NCBI RefSeq assembly: GCF_014640615.1
Contig: NZ_BMHH01000002.1
Span: forward strand, 248,001 to 312,000
Source of the DNA: Paramesorhizobium endophyticum
Lineage (GTDB): Bacteria > Pseudomonadota > Alphaproteobacteria > Rhizobiales > Rhizobiaceae
DNA length: 64,000 nt
Direction of reading: 5' to 3'
Shown here: positions 27,285 to 34,765 of the stretch, piece after piece
How the letters are laid out: the number at the start of each line of letters is the position of its first letter
How positions within the stretch are numbered: position 1 is the stretch's first letter
The notes under the pieces: model-generated
What the model saw: the letters and a program-made list of their open reading frames with translations, nothing else
Databases searched by the model: none
What the model was told of the DNA's origin: nothing
Position numbers and translations under genes: made by a program

Positions 27285-27638
27285 ATGTGCCAATCGCACG
27301 GCGCTGCCCACAAAAAGCGCTATAGCCGCAATTTCGATGGCACATGGCGCAAGACGCCGGATCGATTGTTCGGCGTCGCCTTGGTGCGGCTTTACCAACT
27401 GACACTATCGGGCTTTATCGGCAATTCCTGCCGGCATCTGCCGACCTGCTCGGAATATGCCTATGAGGCGATTGCCCGCCATGGGTTGTGGGCCGGCGGG
27501 TGGATGGGGCTGTTCCGCGTCGTGCGCTGCGGCCCCGGCGGCACGCATGGGCTCGACCCGGTGCCGGAAAAGCTGGGAAGCCATTTTGCCTGGTATATGC
27601 CTTGGCGTTATTGGCGCTGTTCGGCCTCCCCGAAGTGA
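27285..27638 (+). CDS. yidD: Membrane protein insertion efficiency factor YidD
   Basis: The 117-residue product contains the whole YidD core: LYQLTLSGFIGNSCRHLPTC, then SEYAYEAIARHG and RVVRCGPGGTHGLDPVP. YidD is a small amphipathic inner-membrane-associated factor that helps YidC insert proteins. It has a basic 25-residue N-terminal extension and a W-rich tail. In most bacteria it lies in the rpmH-rnpA-yidC locus, but in this group it sits behind the scaffold gene, with 5 nt between them. Confidence 0.92.
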   Translation: MCQSHGAAHKKRYSRNFDGTWRKTPDRLFGVALVRLYQLTLSGFIGNSCRHLPTCSEYAYEAIARHGLWAGGWMGLFRVVRCGPGGTHGLDPVPEKLGSHFAWYMPWRYWRCSASPK

Positions 27639-27784
27639 GCCTCAGCGCTTTTTACGGGTCGCTAAAATTCTTTTAACTATATCAACGTTTGATGGACTTC
27701 GGAATTGAAGGCAGCACTGTGGCCTTTTTCGAGCCGCAATTAGCCTGCATTCCTCCCGCCGCATTCACGTTCCCGCGAGCCATC

Positions 27785-28981
27785 ATGTTGAAATTTTCGT
27801 CCCGCGTATCGCGCATTGCCGCATCTGTTGCCCTTGGTGCCAGCCTTCTTTGTACCACTGCCGCAATGGCAAACACCTCCTGGGTGGTATTCGACGCCGA
27901 TAACGGGCGGATTCTCGGCCAGGACGATGCGAATGTGCAGCGGGCGCCTGCCTCGCTGGCGAAGATGATGACGCTCTATCTCGCCTTCGAAGCCCTGAAG
28001 ACCGGACGGCTCAAATGGGACGACGAGATGCCGGTTTCGAAAAATGCGGCCGCCAAGGTCCGCATGAAGCTGTACCTGAAGCCCGGCAGCACGATCACCG
28101 TTCGTGACGCCATCAGCGGCATGATCGTCATCTCCGCCAATGACGCCGCCACGGTGCTGGGCGAATATATCGCAGGATCGGAAGCAGCCTTCGGCCGCCT
28201 GATGACGGCGCGTGCCCGCCAGCTCGGCATGAAGAGCACGTTCTTCGTCAATCCCTCGGGGCTGACGGCGAAGATGACGCAGCTCACCACCGCCCGCGAC
28301 ATGGCGGTGCTGGGCATGTCATTGCGCCGCGATTTTCCGGAGCAATATGCGTTGTTCTCGCAGCGCTCGTTCACCTACAATGGGCGGGTGTTCAACGGCC
28401 ACAACAATCTGATGTACCGCTATCAGGGTGTCGACGGCATCAAGACCGGCTATACGGACGTGTCAGGTTATAACCTCGTTTCGTCCGCAATCATCAACGA
28501 CAAACATCTTGTCGGCGTGGTGCTCGGCGCCGGATCGGCGCGGCAGCGGGACGATCAGATGGCAAAGCTGTTGACGCGTTATGGCGGGGAGGACGAGGGC
28601 GCTCCGCAGCAGATCATGGCTGCCGCAAAACCTCGCTCCGCCGCCAAGGAGAATGCGGTGGCCGAGCCGAAGGCCGATCTCGTCGCCAGCCTGATCGATG
28701 ATTCCCGCGTGGAGCAGGGAGACGGCGGCGCTTTGGCTTCGGCTTGGGCGATCCAGCTTGGCGCACCGCCGACGCTTGAAGGCGCGCAGAAGCTTCAGGC
28801 AAAGCTGCAACCTGCCGTGGACAAGGTTGCGGCGGGACTGAAGCCGGTCATCTCAACCGCCGAAAAGCGCCGCAAAGTCTATCAGGTGCGCTTCGCCGGG
28901 TTCAAGGATTCGGCTGCGGCTGAAAAGGCCTGCAAGCAGTTGAAGCGCCAGAAAATCGATTGTTTGCCGATTCAGAATTAG
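27785..28981 (+). CDS. D-alanyl-D-alanine carboxypeptidase (PBP5/DacF type) with SPOR domain
   Basis: This 398-residue protein has a signal peptide (hydrophobic run to TAAMAN near residue 30). Its class C-like serine peptidase S11 domain trims peptidoglycan pentapeptides in the periplasm. The penicillin-binding motifs are SLAK (57-60), SAN (117-119) and KTG (220-222). The C-terminal 80 residues (WAIQLGAPPTLEGAQKL; VYQVRFAGFKDSAAAEKAC) form a SPOR domain, which binds denuded septal glycan and suggests a role at division. The start at 27785 is fixed by the signal peptide; the frame runs further upstream without meaning. Confidence 0.93.
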   Translation: MLKFSSRVSRIAASVALGASLLCTTAAMANTSWVVFDADNGRILGQDDANVQRAPASLAKMMTLYLAFEALKTGRLKWDDEMPVSKNAAAKVRMKLYLKPGSTITVRDAISGMIVISANDAATVLGEYIAGSEAAFGRLMTARARQLGMKSTFFVNPSGLTAKMTQLTTARDMAVLGMSLRRDFPEQYALFSQRSFTYNGRVFNGHNNLMYRYQGVDGIKTGYTDVSGYNLVSSAIINDKHLVGVVLGAGSARQRDDQMAKLLTRYGGEDEGAPQQIMAAAKPRSAAKENAVAEPKADLVASLIDDSRVEQGDGGALASAWAIQLGAPPTLEGAQKLQAKLQPAVDKVAAGLKPVISTAEKRRKVYQVRFAGFKDSAAAEKACKQLKRQKIDCLPIQN

Positions 28982-29024
28982 CGGTTGGAATAGTCTCGGT
29001 AACCCAGCGTGGCACTGCCGCCTG

Positions 29025-29136
29025 CCGTCATTCTCGGGCTTGTCCCGAGAATCTACCGAGACCTGACCTATCTGGACGGTTAGGCGCTTATCTGTTTCCG
29101 TATGGCAGATTCTCGGGACAAGCCCGAGAATGACGG
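29025..29136. repeat. Perfect 30-bp inverted repeat (family B)
   Basis: Two 30-bp arms, 29025-29054 and 29107-29136, are exact reverse complements separated by 52 nt. Each arm is itself a palindrome around CTCGGGCTTGTCCCGAG. The same CTCGGG-CCCGAG core occurs twice near 57.1-57.3 kb. It lies between the carboxypeptidase and thrS, where it could act as a terminator or mRNA stabiliser. It looks like a dispersed rhizobial intergenic element. Confidence 0.8.
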
Positions 29137-29257
29137 GCGTAGCGGTGGCCGCCTCGCCTTTACTGGCCAGATAAAAGGCGTTAGAAGCCAAGCTTCATTT
29201 TATACGTTGAACGGCAACCACCCGCATTCGTTGGCGGGACTGGATAGGATAATTCCG

Positions 29258-31234
29258 ATGAGCAACCTCGTTTCCCTCGAATTTCCCGATGGCTCGAAGC
29301 GCGAATACGACGCCGCGATGACCGGCGCGCAGCTGGCAGAATCCATCTCCAAATCGCTCGCCAAGAAGGCCGTGGCCTATGCGCTCGACGGCACGGTGCG
29401 CGATCTCTCCGACCCGCTGGCAGCCTCCGGCAAGGTGGAAATCATCACCCGCGACGACCCGCGCGCGCTGGAACTCATCCGCCACGACGCGGCCCATGTG
29501 CTGGCCGAAGCGGTGCAGGAACTCTGGCCGGGAACGCAGGTGACCATCGGTCCCGTCATCGAGAACGGCTTCTATTACGACTTCGCCAAGAACGAGCCGT
29601 TCACGCCCGACGATCTTCCCGTCATCGAGAAGAAGATGCGCGAGATCATCGCGCGCAACAAGCCGTTCACCAAGGAAGTCTGGTCGCGCGAAAAGGCCAA
29701 GCAGGTCTTCGCCGACAAGGGCGAGAGCTACAAGGTCGAACTGGTCGATGCCATTCCGGAAGGGCAGGACCTCAAGATCTATCATCAGGGCGACTGGTTC
29801 GACCTCTGCCGCGGACCGCATATGGCTTCGACCGGGCAGATCGGCAATTCGTTCAAGCTGATGAAGGTGGCGGGCGCCTATTGGCGCGGCGATTCCAACA
29901 ATCCGATGCTGTCGCGCATCTATGGCACTGCCTTTGCCAATGACAATGATCTCAACGCCTATCTGCATATGCTGGAGGAGGCGGAAAAGCGCGATCATCG
30001 CCGTCTGGGCCGTGAGATGGACCTGTTCCACTTCCAGGAGGAAGGGCCGGGCGTCGTGTTCTGGCACTCCAAGGGCTGGCGCATGTTCCAGAACCTGGTC
30101 TCCTATATGCGCCGCCGCCTCGACGGCACCTATGAGGAAGTGAACGCCCCGCAGGTGCTCGACTCATCGCTATGGCAAATTTCGGGTCACTGGGGCTGGT
30201 ACAAGGAGAATATGTTCAAGGTCGAGTGCGCCGACGATGAGGCGGAAGACCAGCGCGTCTTCGCCCTGAAGCCGATGAACTGCCCCGGCCATGTGCAGAT
30301 TTTCAAGCACGGCCTCAAATCCTACCGCGATCTGCCGATTCGCCTTGCGGAATTCGGCGTCGTACACCGCTACGAGCCCTCGGGCGCGCTGCACGGGCTG
30401 CTGCGCGTACGCGGCTTCACGCAGGATGATGCCCACATCTTCTGCACCGAGGAGCAGCTCGCTCAAGAATGCCTCGACATCAACGACCTGATCCTCTCGA
30501 CCTATGCGGATTTCGGCTTCAAGGAAGTGGTGGTAAAGCTCTCGACCCGTCCGGAAAAGCGCGTCGGCTCCGACGAGCTCTGGGACCGCGCCGAGCGCAT
30601 CATGATGGACGTCCTTGATCTCATCGAGGAGCAGTCGGGCGGACGCATCAAGACCGGAATCCTGCCGGGCGAGGGCGCGTTCTACGGGCCGAAATTCGAA
30701 TATACGCTGCGCGACGCCATCGGCCGCGAATGGCAATGCGGCACGACGCAGGTCGATTTCAACCTGCCGGAACGGTTCGGCGCGTTCTATATCGACAAGG
30801 ATTCGGAGAAGAAGCAGCCGGTCATGGTCCATCGAGCCATCTGCGGCTCGATGGAGCGCTTCCTCGGCATCCTCATCGAGAATTATGCCGGCCACTTCCC
30901 GCTCTGGCTCGCCCCGCTGCAAATCGTCGTCGCCACCATCACCTCCGACGCCGATGACTACGCGAAGGATGTGGTGCGCCGCCTGAAAGCCGCCGGGCTC
31001 GTCGCCGAGGCCGATCTTCGCAACGAGAAGATCAACTATAAGGTCCGCGAACACTCGCTGGCCAAGGTGCCGGTCATCCTTGTCTGCGGCAAGCGCGAGG
31101 CGGAGGAAAAGACTGTCAACATGCGCCGGCTGGGTTCGCAGAACCAGGAATCGCTGACCCTGGATGCCGCGATTGCGCAGCTTGCCGATGAGGCAACGCC
31201 GCCGGATGTGAGGCGGGCGAGGGAAGCAAGCTGA
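29258..31234 (+). CDS. thrS: Threonyl-tRNA synthetase
   Basis: This 658-residue class II synthetase attaches threonine to tRNA(Thr). Order of domains: TGS (residues 1-65), editing domain with [19 protein letters not shown], catalytic core with the zinc site [13 protein letters not shown] and the motif-2 region [19 protein letters not shown], then the anticodon-binding domain with [16 protein letters not shown] 29258 precedes the TGS start exactly; the reading frame extends upstream through the repeat without meaning. No T-box or clear attenuator is seen before it. A perfect hairpin follows the stop. Confidence 0.98.
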   Translation: MSNLVSLEFPDGSKREYDAAMTGAQLAESISKSLAKKAVAYALDGTVRDLSDPLAASGKVEIITRDDPRALELIRHDAAHVLAEAVQELWPGTQVTIGPVIENGFYYDFAKNEPFTPDDLPVIEKKMREIIARNKPFTKEVWSREKAKQVFADKGESYKVELVDAIPEGQDLKIYHQGDWFDLCRGPHMASTGQIGNSFKLMKVAGAYWRGDSNNPMLSRIYGTAFANDNDLNAYLHMLEEAEKRDHRRLGREMDLFHFQEEGPGVVFWHSKGWRMFQNLVSYMRRRLDGTYEEVNAPQVLDSSLWQISGHWGWYKENMFKVECADDEAEDQRVFALKPMNCPGHVQIFKHGLKSYRDLPIRLAEFGVVHRYEPSGALHGLLRVRGFTQDDAHIFCTEEQLAQECLDINDLILSTYADFGFKEVVVKLSTRPEKRVGSDELWDRAERIMMDVLDLIEEQSGGRIKTGILPGEGAFYGPKFEYTLRDAIGREWQCGTTQVDFNLPERFGAFYIDKDSEKKQPVMVHRAICGSMERFLGILIENYAGHFPLWLAPLQIVVATITSDADDYAKDVVRRLKAAGLVAEADLRNEKINYKVREHSLAKVPVILVCGKREAEEKTVNMRRLGSQNQESLTLDAAIAQLADEATPPDVRRAREAS

Positions 31235-31244
31235 AACTCATCTT

Positions 31245-31270
31245 GGCGGGACAGTGTTCGCTGTCCCGCC
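31245..31270. terminator. Terminator-like hairpin between thrS and the PIN toxin gene
   Basis: GGCGGGACAG and CTGTCCCGCC form a perfect 10-bp stem with a 6-nt loop, 10 nt after the thrS stop and 8 nt after the toxin stop on the other strand. There is no T-run on either side, so it may need Rho, or may simply stabilise both 3' ends. Confidence 0.55.
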
Positions 31271-31277
31271 GAGTGGC

Positions 31278-31700
31278 CTACGAATCTTCCCATGGATTCA
31301 GGATCGTTACATCCATTCCACTGAAATCCCTGACATTCCGCGTGACGATAGTCATACGTCGCACATAGGCGGTTGCGGCGATATAAGCGTCATTGATCGT
31401 TTTAGGGTTGGGAATATGCCATTCAGCCGCCTGTATTGCTGCTGCCTCATCCAAGGCCAAGATGCGCCCGGAAAAAGCTGGCATGACAGACTCCTCAAGC
31501 CAGCCACGCAGGATTTTTCCCGCTGCTCTATCCAAGCGCTCGATTTTGCGAACGCCCATTTCCAACTCATGCAAGACTATGACGGAAAGGAATAACTCCG
31601 CGGGGTTGACTGCTTCGTTCCAAGCGACAAGGCTCGGATGAGCCTTACCACTCTGAATCTTGCGCAATTCAGACACGACATTGGTGTCGAGCAAGAACAT
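31278..31700 (-). CDS. PIN-domain ribonuclease toxin (VapC/FitB type)
   Basis: The 140-residue PIN-domain protein carries the acidic metal-binding set: Asp5 in FLLDTNVVSEL, Glu45/47 in VLHELEMG, Asp104 in NDAYIAA and Asp125 in VTRNVRDF. Such toxins cut tRNA or other RNA when their antitoxin is lost. The sequence resembles the FitB branch. Its start overlaps the antitoxin stop, so the two are translated together. It is intact and may be functional. Confidence 0.9.
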   Translation of the reverse strand: MFLLDTNVVSELRKIQSGKAHPSLVAWNEAVNPAELFLSVIVLHELEMGVRKIERLDRAAGKILRGWLEESVMPAFSGRILALDEAAAIQAAEWHIPNPKTINDAYIAATAYVRRMTIVTRNVRDFSGMDVTILNPWEDS

Positions 31701-31954
31701 CAGGATAGATCAACCGGCTTTGCCAATTCAGAGCGGTCCGGCAGGGGTAATTCGATATCTTCTGCTCCGGGGTACGCAAGCAGCTCCCCAATTGTTTTCT
31801 TTTTAGTCGTGAGGCGCTTATATTCCTCAAACGACATAAGGACATGCGCGGGCTTGCCTCGGTCCGTAATGATGACAGGGCCGTCCTTGGCGGCACGTTT
31901 GGCGCGGCCAAGGTCCTGATTTAACTCGCGGCCTGAAAGCATGGTAACGGGCAT
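31700..31954 (-). CDS. Phd/YefM-type antitoxin
   Basis: The 84-residue product has the Phd fold N-terminus (TMLSGRELNQDLGRAKRAAK, DGPVIITDRGKPAHVLMSFE), which binds DNA and dimerises. An acidic C-terminal tail would cover the toxin. Phd-family antitoxins commonly pair with PIN toxins of this kind. The ATG is preceded by GGAGGTG. An imperfect palindrome lies about 17 nt upstream and may be the autoregulatory operator. Confidence 0.9.
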   Translation of the reverse strand: MPVTMLSGRELNQDLGRAKRAAKDGPVIITDRGKPAHVLMSFEEYKRLTTKKKTIGELLAYPGAEDIELPLPDRSELAKPVDLS

Positions 31955-31970
31955 GCGGCACCTCCAATAA

Positions 31971-31988
31971 TGTAGTTACGTTACCACA
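31971..31988. promoter_or_regulatory. Candidate operator of the toxin-antitoxin pair
   Basis: TGTAGTTACGTTACCACA is an imperfect palindrome matching its reverse complement at 14 of 18 positions. It is placed just upstream of the antitoxin start, where Phd-type proteins usually bind. Position and symmetry are the only support. Confidence 0.35.
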
Positions 31989-32014
31989 AGATATAAGGCG
32001 ACGCAATTTTATTG

Positions 32015-32890
32015 CTACATACTTTCCCCAAGCCGTCCCGCCAGGTCCTGAATAAACTGCCACGCGACGCGCCCGGAGCGGTTGCCGCGGGTGGTGGCCC
32101 ATTCCAGCGCTTCGGCGCGCAGTTTTTCCGCATCATGGTCGAGGCCGTAATGCTTGGCATATCCATCGACCATCGCCAGATAATCGTCCTGGCTGCATTT
32201 GTGGAAGCCGAGCCAGAGGCCGAAGCGGTCGGAGAGGGAGACCTTTTCCTCCACTGCCTCGGACGGGTTGATCGCCGTGGAGCGCTCATTGTCGATCATG
32301 TCGCGCGGCAGGAGATGGCGGCGGTTCGAGGTGGCGTAGAAGATGACGTTCTCAGGTCGGCCCTCGACACCTCCCTCCAGCGCCGCCTTCAGCGATTTGT
32401 AGGAGGTGTCGTCATGGTCGAAGGAGAGGTCGTCGCAGAACAGAATGACGCGGAACGGCGCTGTCTTGATGGAACTCATCAGCAGGGGCAGGGTGTTGAT
32501 GTCCTCGCGGTGGATTTCGATGAGCTTCAGCGCCGGCTGATCCGGATCTTCCAAATTCACCGCCGCCTGCGCCGCCTTCACCAGCGACGACTTGCCCATT
32601 CCGCGTGCGCCCCAGAGCAGCACATTGTTGGCCGGCAAGCCGCGCGCAAAGCGGCGGGTGTTGTCGAGGAGGATGTCGCGCACATTGTCCACGCCCTGGA
32701 TGAGCGAAATATCGACGCGGTTGACGCGCGTGACGGGATCGAGCGCAAGCCGCTCCGGGTTCCAGACGAAGCAATCGGCTGCGTCGAGATCGGCGGGTTT
32801 CATGGAGGGCGGCGCGATGCGCTCCAGCACCGCGATCAATTGGTCGAGCTTTTGCGACAGCATATCCTCGGTCGTCATTTTGATGTCCAT
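32015..32890 (-). CDS. DUF815-family AAA ATPase
   Basis: This 291-residue protein is a P-loop ATPase of the DUF815 family. Walker A is GARGMGKSS (residues 94-102) and the Walker B-like stretch is FRVILFCDDLSF. A sensor region with VIFYATSNRRHLLPRDM and a C-terminal lid follow. The family is common in proteobacteria but has no settled function. The ATG at 32890 lacks a good ribosome site; ATG 32878 is an alternative. It diverges from yajC, with a striking palindrome in between. Confidence 0.85.
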   Translation of the reverse strand: MDIKMTTEDMLSQKLDQLIAVLERIAPPSMKPADLDAADCFVWNPERLALDPVTRVNRVDISLIQGVDNVRDILLDNTRRFARGLPANNVLLWGARGMGKSSLVKAAQAAVNLEDPDQPALKLIEIHREDINTLPLLMSSIKTAPFRVILFCDDLSFDHDDTSYKSLKAALEGGVEGRPENVIFYATSNRRHLLPRDMIDNERSTAINPSEAVEEKVSLSDRFGLWLGFHKCSQDDYLAMVDGYAKHYGLDHDAEKLRAEALEWATTRGNRSGRVAWQFIQDLAGRLGESM

Positions 32891-32914
32891 GTCGTGTTGG
32901 CTTTATAACCGTAC

Positions 32915-32930
32915 CGTACCGTACGGTACG
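32915..32930. promoter_or_regulatory. Perfect palindrome between DUF815 gene and yajC
   Basis: CGTACCGTACGGTACG is a perfect 16-bp palindrome, preceded by a further GTACC unit. It lies 25 nt upstream of the DUF815 start and 150 nt before yajC. Its ACCGTACGGT core looks like an operator for a dimeric repressor of the TetR type; the regulator is not in view. Confidence 0.5.
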
Positions 32931-33080
32931 TCACTATGGTCAAGCGAAGGAAGGGATGCAAGGAATAAAACGCTGCGTTTACCTATGCGAAAAGTGTCTG
33001 ACGGGGCTTTGTCCGGTTGCTTTTGCGGCGATAACCATTGTATGCGCTCAAGCTGAACAGGTTTCACGAGGAGTTTCCGC

Positions 33081-33419
33081 ATGTTCGTTACAGAGGCTTT
33101 CGCCCAGACCCCCGGCGGTTCACCATTCGGCCCGGATATGCTGATGAGCATCCTGCCCTTTATCCTCATTTTCGTAATCATGTATTTCCTCATCATCCGG
33201 CCGCAGCGCACGCAGATGAAGAAGCGCGAGGAGATGCTGAAGGCGGTGCGCCGCGGCGACACCGTCATCGCGGGCGCGCTTGTCGCCAAGGTGACGAAGG
33301 TCATCGACGACAATGAGGTCGAGGCCGAGATCGCCGAAGGCGTGAAGGTGCGCGTGCTGCGCGCGCTGATCAGCGATGTGCGGGCCAAGGGCGAGCCCGT
33401 CGCCGACAACAAGAAATAA
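33081..33419 (+). CDS. yajC: Preprotein translocase subunit YajC
   Basis: The 112-residue product has a short N-terminus, one membrane helix (ILPFILIFVIMYFLII) and the cytoplasmic YajC domain (RPQRTQMKKREEMLKAVRRG; VKVRVLRALISDV). YajC is an accessory subunit of the SecDF-YajC-YidC complex. CGAGGAG precedes the ATG by 8 nt. In related genomes secD/secF normally follows, but here a 43-nt hairpin repeat and then a Mth938 gene come next. Confidence 0.95.
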   Translation: MFVTEAFAQTPGGSPFGPDMLMSILPFILIFVIMYFLIIRPQRTQMKKREEMLKAVRRGDTVIAGALVAKVTKVIDDNEVEAEIAEGVKVRVLRALISDVRAKGEPVADNKK

Positions 33420-33421
33420 GT

Positions 33422-33464
33422 GCATGATCCCAAAAAGTTGCAGACTTTTTGGACAAGATCATGC
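33422..33464. repeat. Palindromic intergenic repeat, family A, copy 2
   Basis: GCATGATC and GATCATGC flank an inner perfect 9-bp stem (CCAAAAAGT/ACTTTTTGG) around TGCAG. It starts 3 nt after the yajC stop and can act as its terminator. It occupies the place where secDF is commonly found. Confidence 0.8.
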
Positions 33465-33487
33465 GGCTAAAGAAGGTTCGCGCGGCC

Positions 33488-33877
33488 ATGGCGAAGGGTA
33501 TTGAAATCCGCAATGCGCATTTCCCCGGCCGCGCGCCCATCGACGCCTATGGCAATGGCGGCTTCCGCTTTGCCGACATGTCGCATAAGGGCTCGATCCT
33601 TTGCCTGCCGTCGGGCATTCACGGCTGGGTGCCGAAGACGCCGCCGCTCTTGACGATCGCCGACCTCGCCAGAGTCATCGAGGAGGCGGACGATATCGAA
33701 ATCCTGTTGCTGGGGATGGGAACCGACCTCATCCCGCTGCCGCAAGATTTGCGCGCCGCCTTACGCGAGCACCACATTTCCGCCGATCCCATGAGCACCG
33801 GCGCGGCCGTGCGCACCTATAATGTGCTGCTGGCGGAAGACAGGGCGGTGGCGGCGGCGCTCATCGCCGTCGATTAA
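33488..33877 (+). CDS. Mth938-like domain protein (NDUFAF3-like)
   Basis: The 129-residue protein is a Mth938/DUF498 domain protein: IDAYGNGGFRFADMSHKGSI, LLLGMGTDLIPLPQDL and MSTGAAVRTYNVLLAEDRAV are family hallmarks. The eukaryotic homologue NDUFAF3 is an assembly factor of respiratory complex I; the bacterial role is less clear. I chose ATG 33488 because the domain starts right there; upstream codons run into repeat A2. The next gene, 4 nt after the stop, resembles NDUFAF6, another complex I assembly factor. Confidence 0.85.
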   Translation: MAKGIEIRNAHFPGRAPIDAYGNGGFRFADMSHKGSILCLPSGIHGWVPKTPPLLTIADLARVIEEADDIEILLLGMGTDLIPLPQDLRAALREHHISADPMSTGAAVRTYNVLLAEDRAVAAALIAVD

Positions 33878-33881
33878 TTCG

Positions 33882-34718
33882 ATGGACGCCAACGAAACCC
33901 ATTGCCTGAATTTCCTGCGCGAGGCTGACCGCGACCGCTATCTCTCGGTGCTCTATGCGCCGGAGGAGAAGCGCGGGGCGCTTGCCGCGCTTTATGCCTT
34001 TAACGCCGAAATCGCGCGCATCCGAGATCTCGTGCACGATCCGCTGCCGGGCGAAGTGCGACTGCAATGGTGGCGCGATCTCGTCAACGGCACCGAGCAT
34101 GGCGCGGCTGCGGCCAACCCCATCGCCGCGGCGATTTTGCAGGCGATCGAGCGCTATAGCCTGCCGCGCGCAGCCTTCGACAATTATTGCGAAGCGCGGA
34201 TATTCGACCTCTATGACGACCCGATGCCAAGCCGCAACGATCTGGAAGGCTATTGCGGCGAAACCGCATCGGCGCTGATCCAGCTTGCAAGCTTCATCCT
34301 TGACGGCGAGGCCGCCCCGCGTTTTGCCGAACTCGCCGGCCATGCGGGCGTGGCGCAAGGCGTGACCGGCCTCATTCGGCTATTGCCGCTGCATCGCCGC
34401 AGGGGGCAGGTGTTCGTTCCGGCGGATATTCTACAGGCGGTGGGCGTAACTCGCGAGGAACTGCTTGCGGGCACCGATAAGGCCGCGCTTGACCGCGTCG
34501 TCATGGCGATGGTGGCGCTGGCACGGGAACATCTCGCCGCATTCGAAAAGGGCAGGGGGCAACTCCCCGCCGCGATCAAGCCAGCTTTCCTGCCCGTCGC
34601 GCTCGCGCCTGCCTATCTCAAGGCGATCACCCGCAAGGGCGGCGATGCGACGCGGGAGGTGGCGGAGATATCGCCGCTGCGCCGCCAGTGGATCATGTTC
34701 CGGGCGGCGGCGGGCTAA
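33882..34718 (+). CDS. Squalene/phytoene synthase-like protein (NDUFAF6-like)
   Basis: The 278-residue protein has the trans-isoprenyl synthase fold: ALYAFNAEIARIRDLVHDPL, EVRLQWWRDLVNG, and YCGETASALIQLA. The first DxxxD motif is present (Asp49-Asp53). The second, normally in NIxRDVxED, reads GLIRLLPLHRRRGQVFVP and has lost its acidic residues. Prenyl synthase activity is therefore unlikely. This matches the NDUFAF6 branch, which acts in complex I assembly. It is coupled to the NDUFAF3-like gene, supporting a shared role. Confidence 0.8.
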   Translation: MDANETHCLNFLREADRDRYLSVLYAPEEKRGALAALYAFNAEIARIRDLVHDPLPGEVRLQWWRDLVNGTEHGAAAANPIAAAILQAIERYSLPRAAFDNYCEARIFDLYDDPMPSRNDLEGYCGETASALIQLASFILDGEAAPRFAELAGHAGVAQGVTGLIRLLPLHRRRGQVFVPADILQAVGVTREELLAGTDKAALDRVVMAMVALAREHLAAFEKGRGQLPAAIKPAFLPVALAPAYLKAITRKGGDATREVAEISPLRRQWIMFRAAAG

Positions 34719-34765
34719 ATCATCGAAAGCTACTTCATTCAATAGATCATGGAGGGAGATCGCAG

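Noticed and set aside
29025-29136. T-box or attenuator in front of thrS
   Set aside because: The structure is a dispersed perfect inverted repeat; no T-box sequence, specifier loop or leader peptide is visible.
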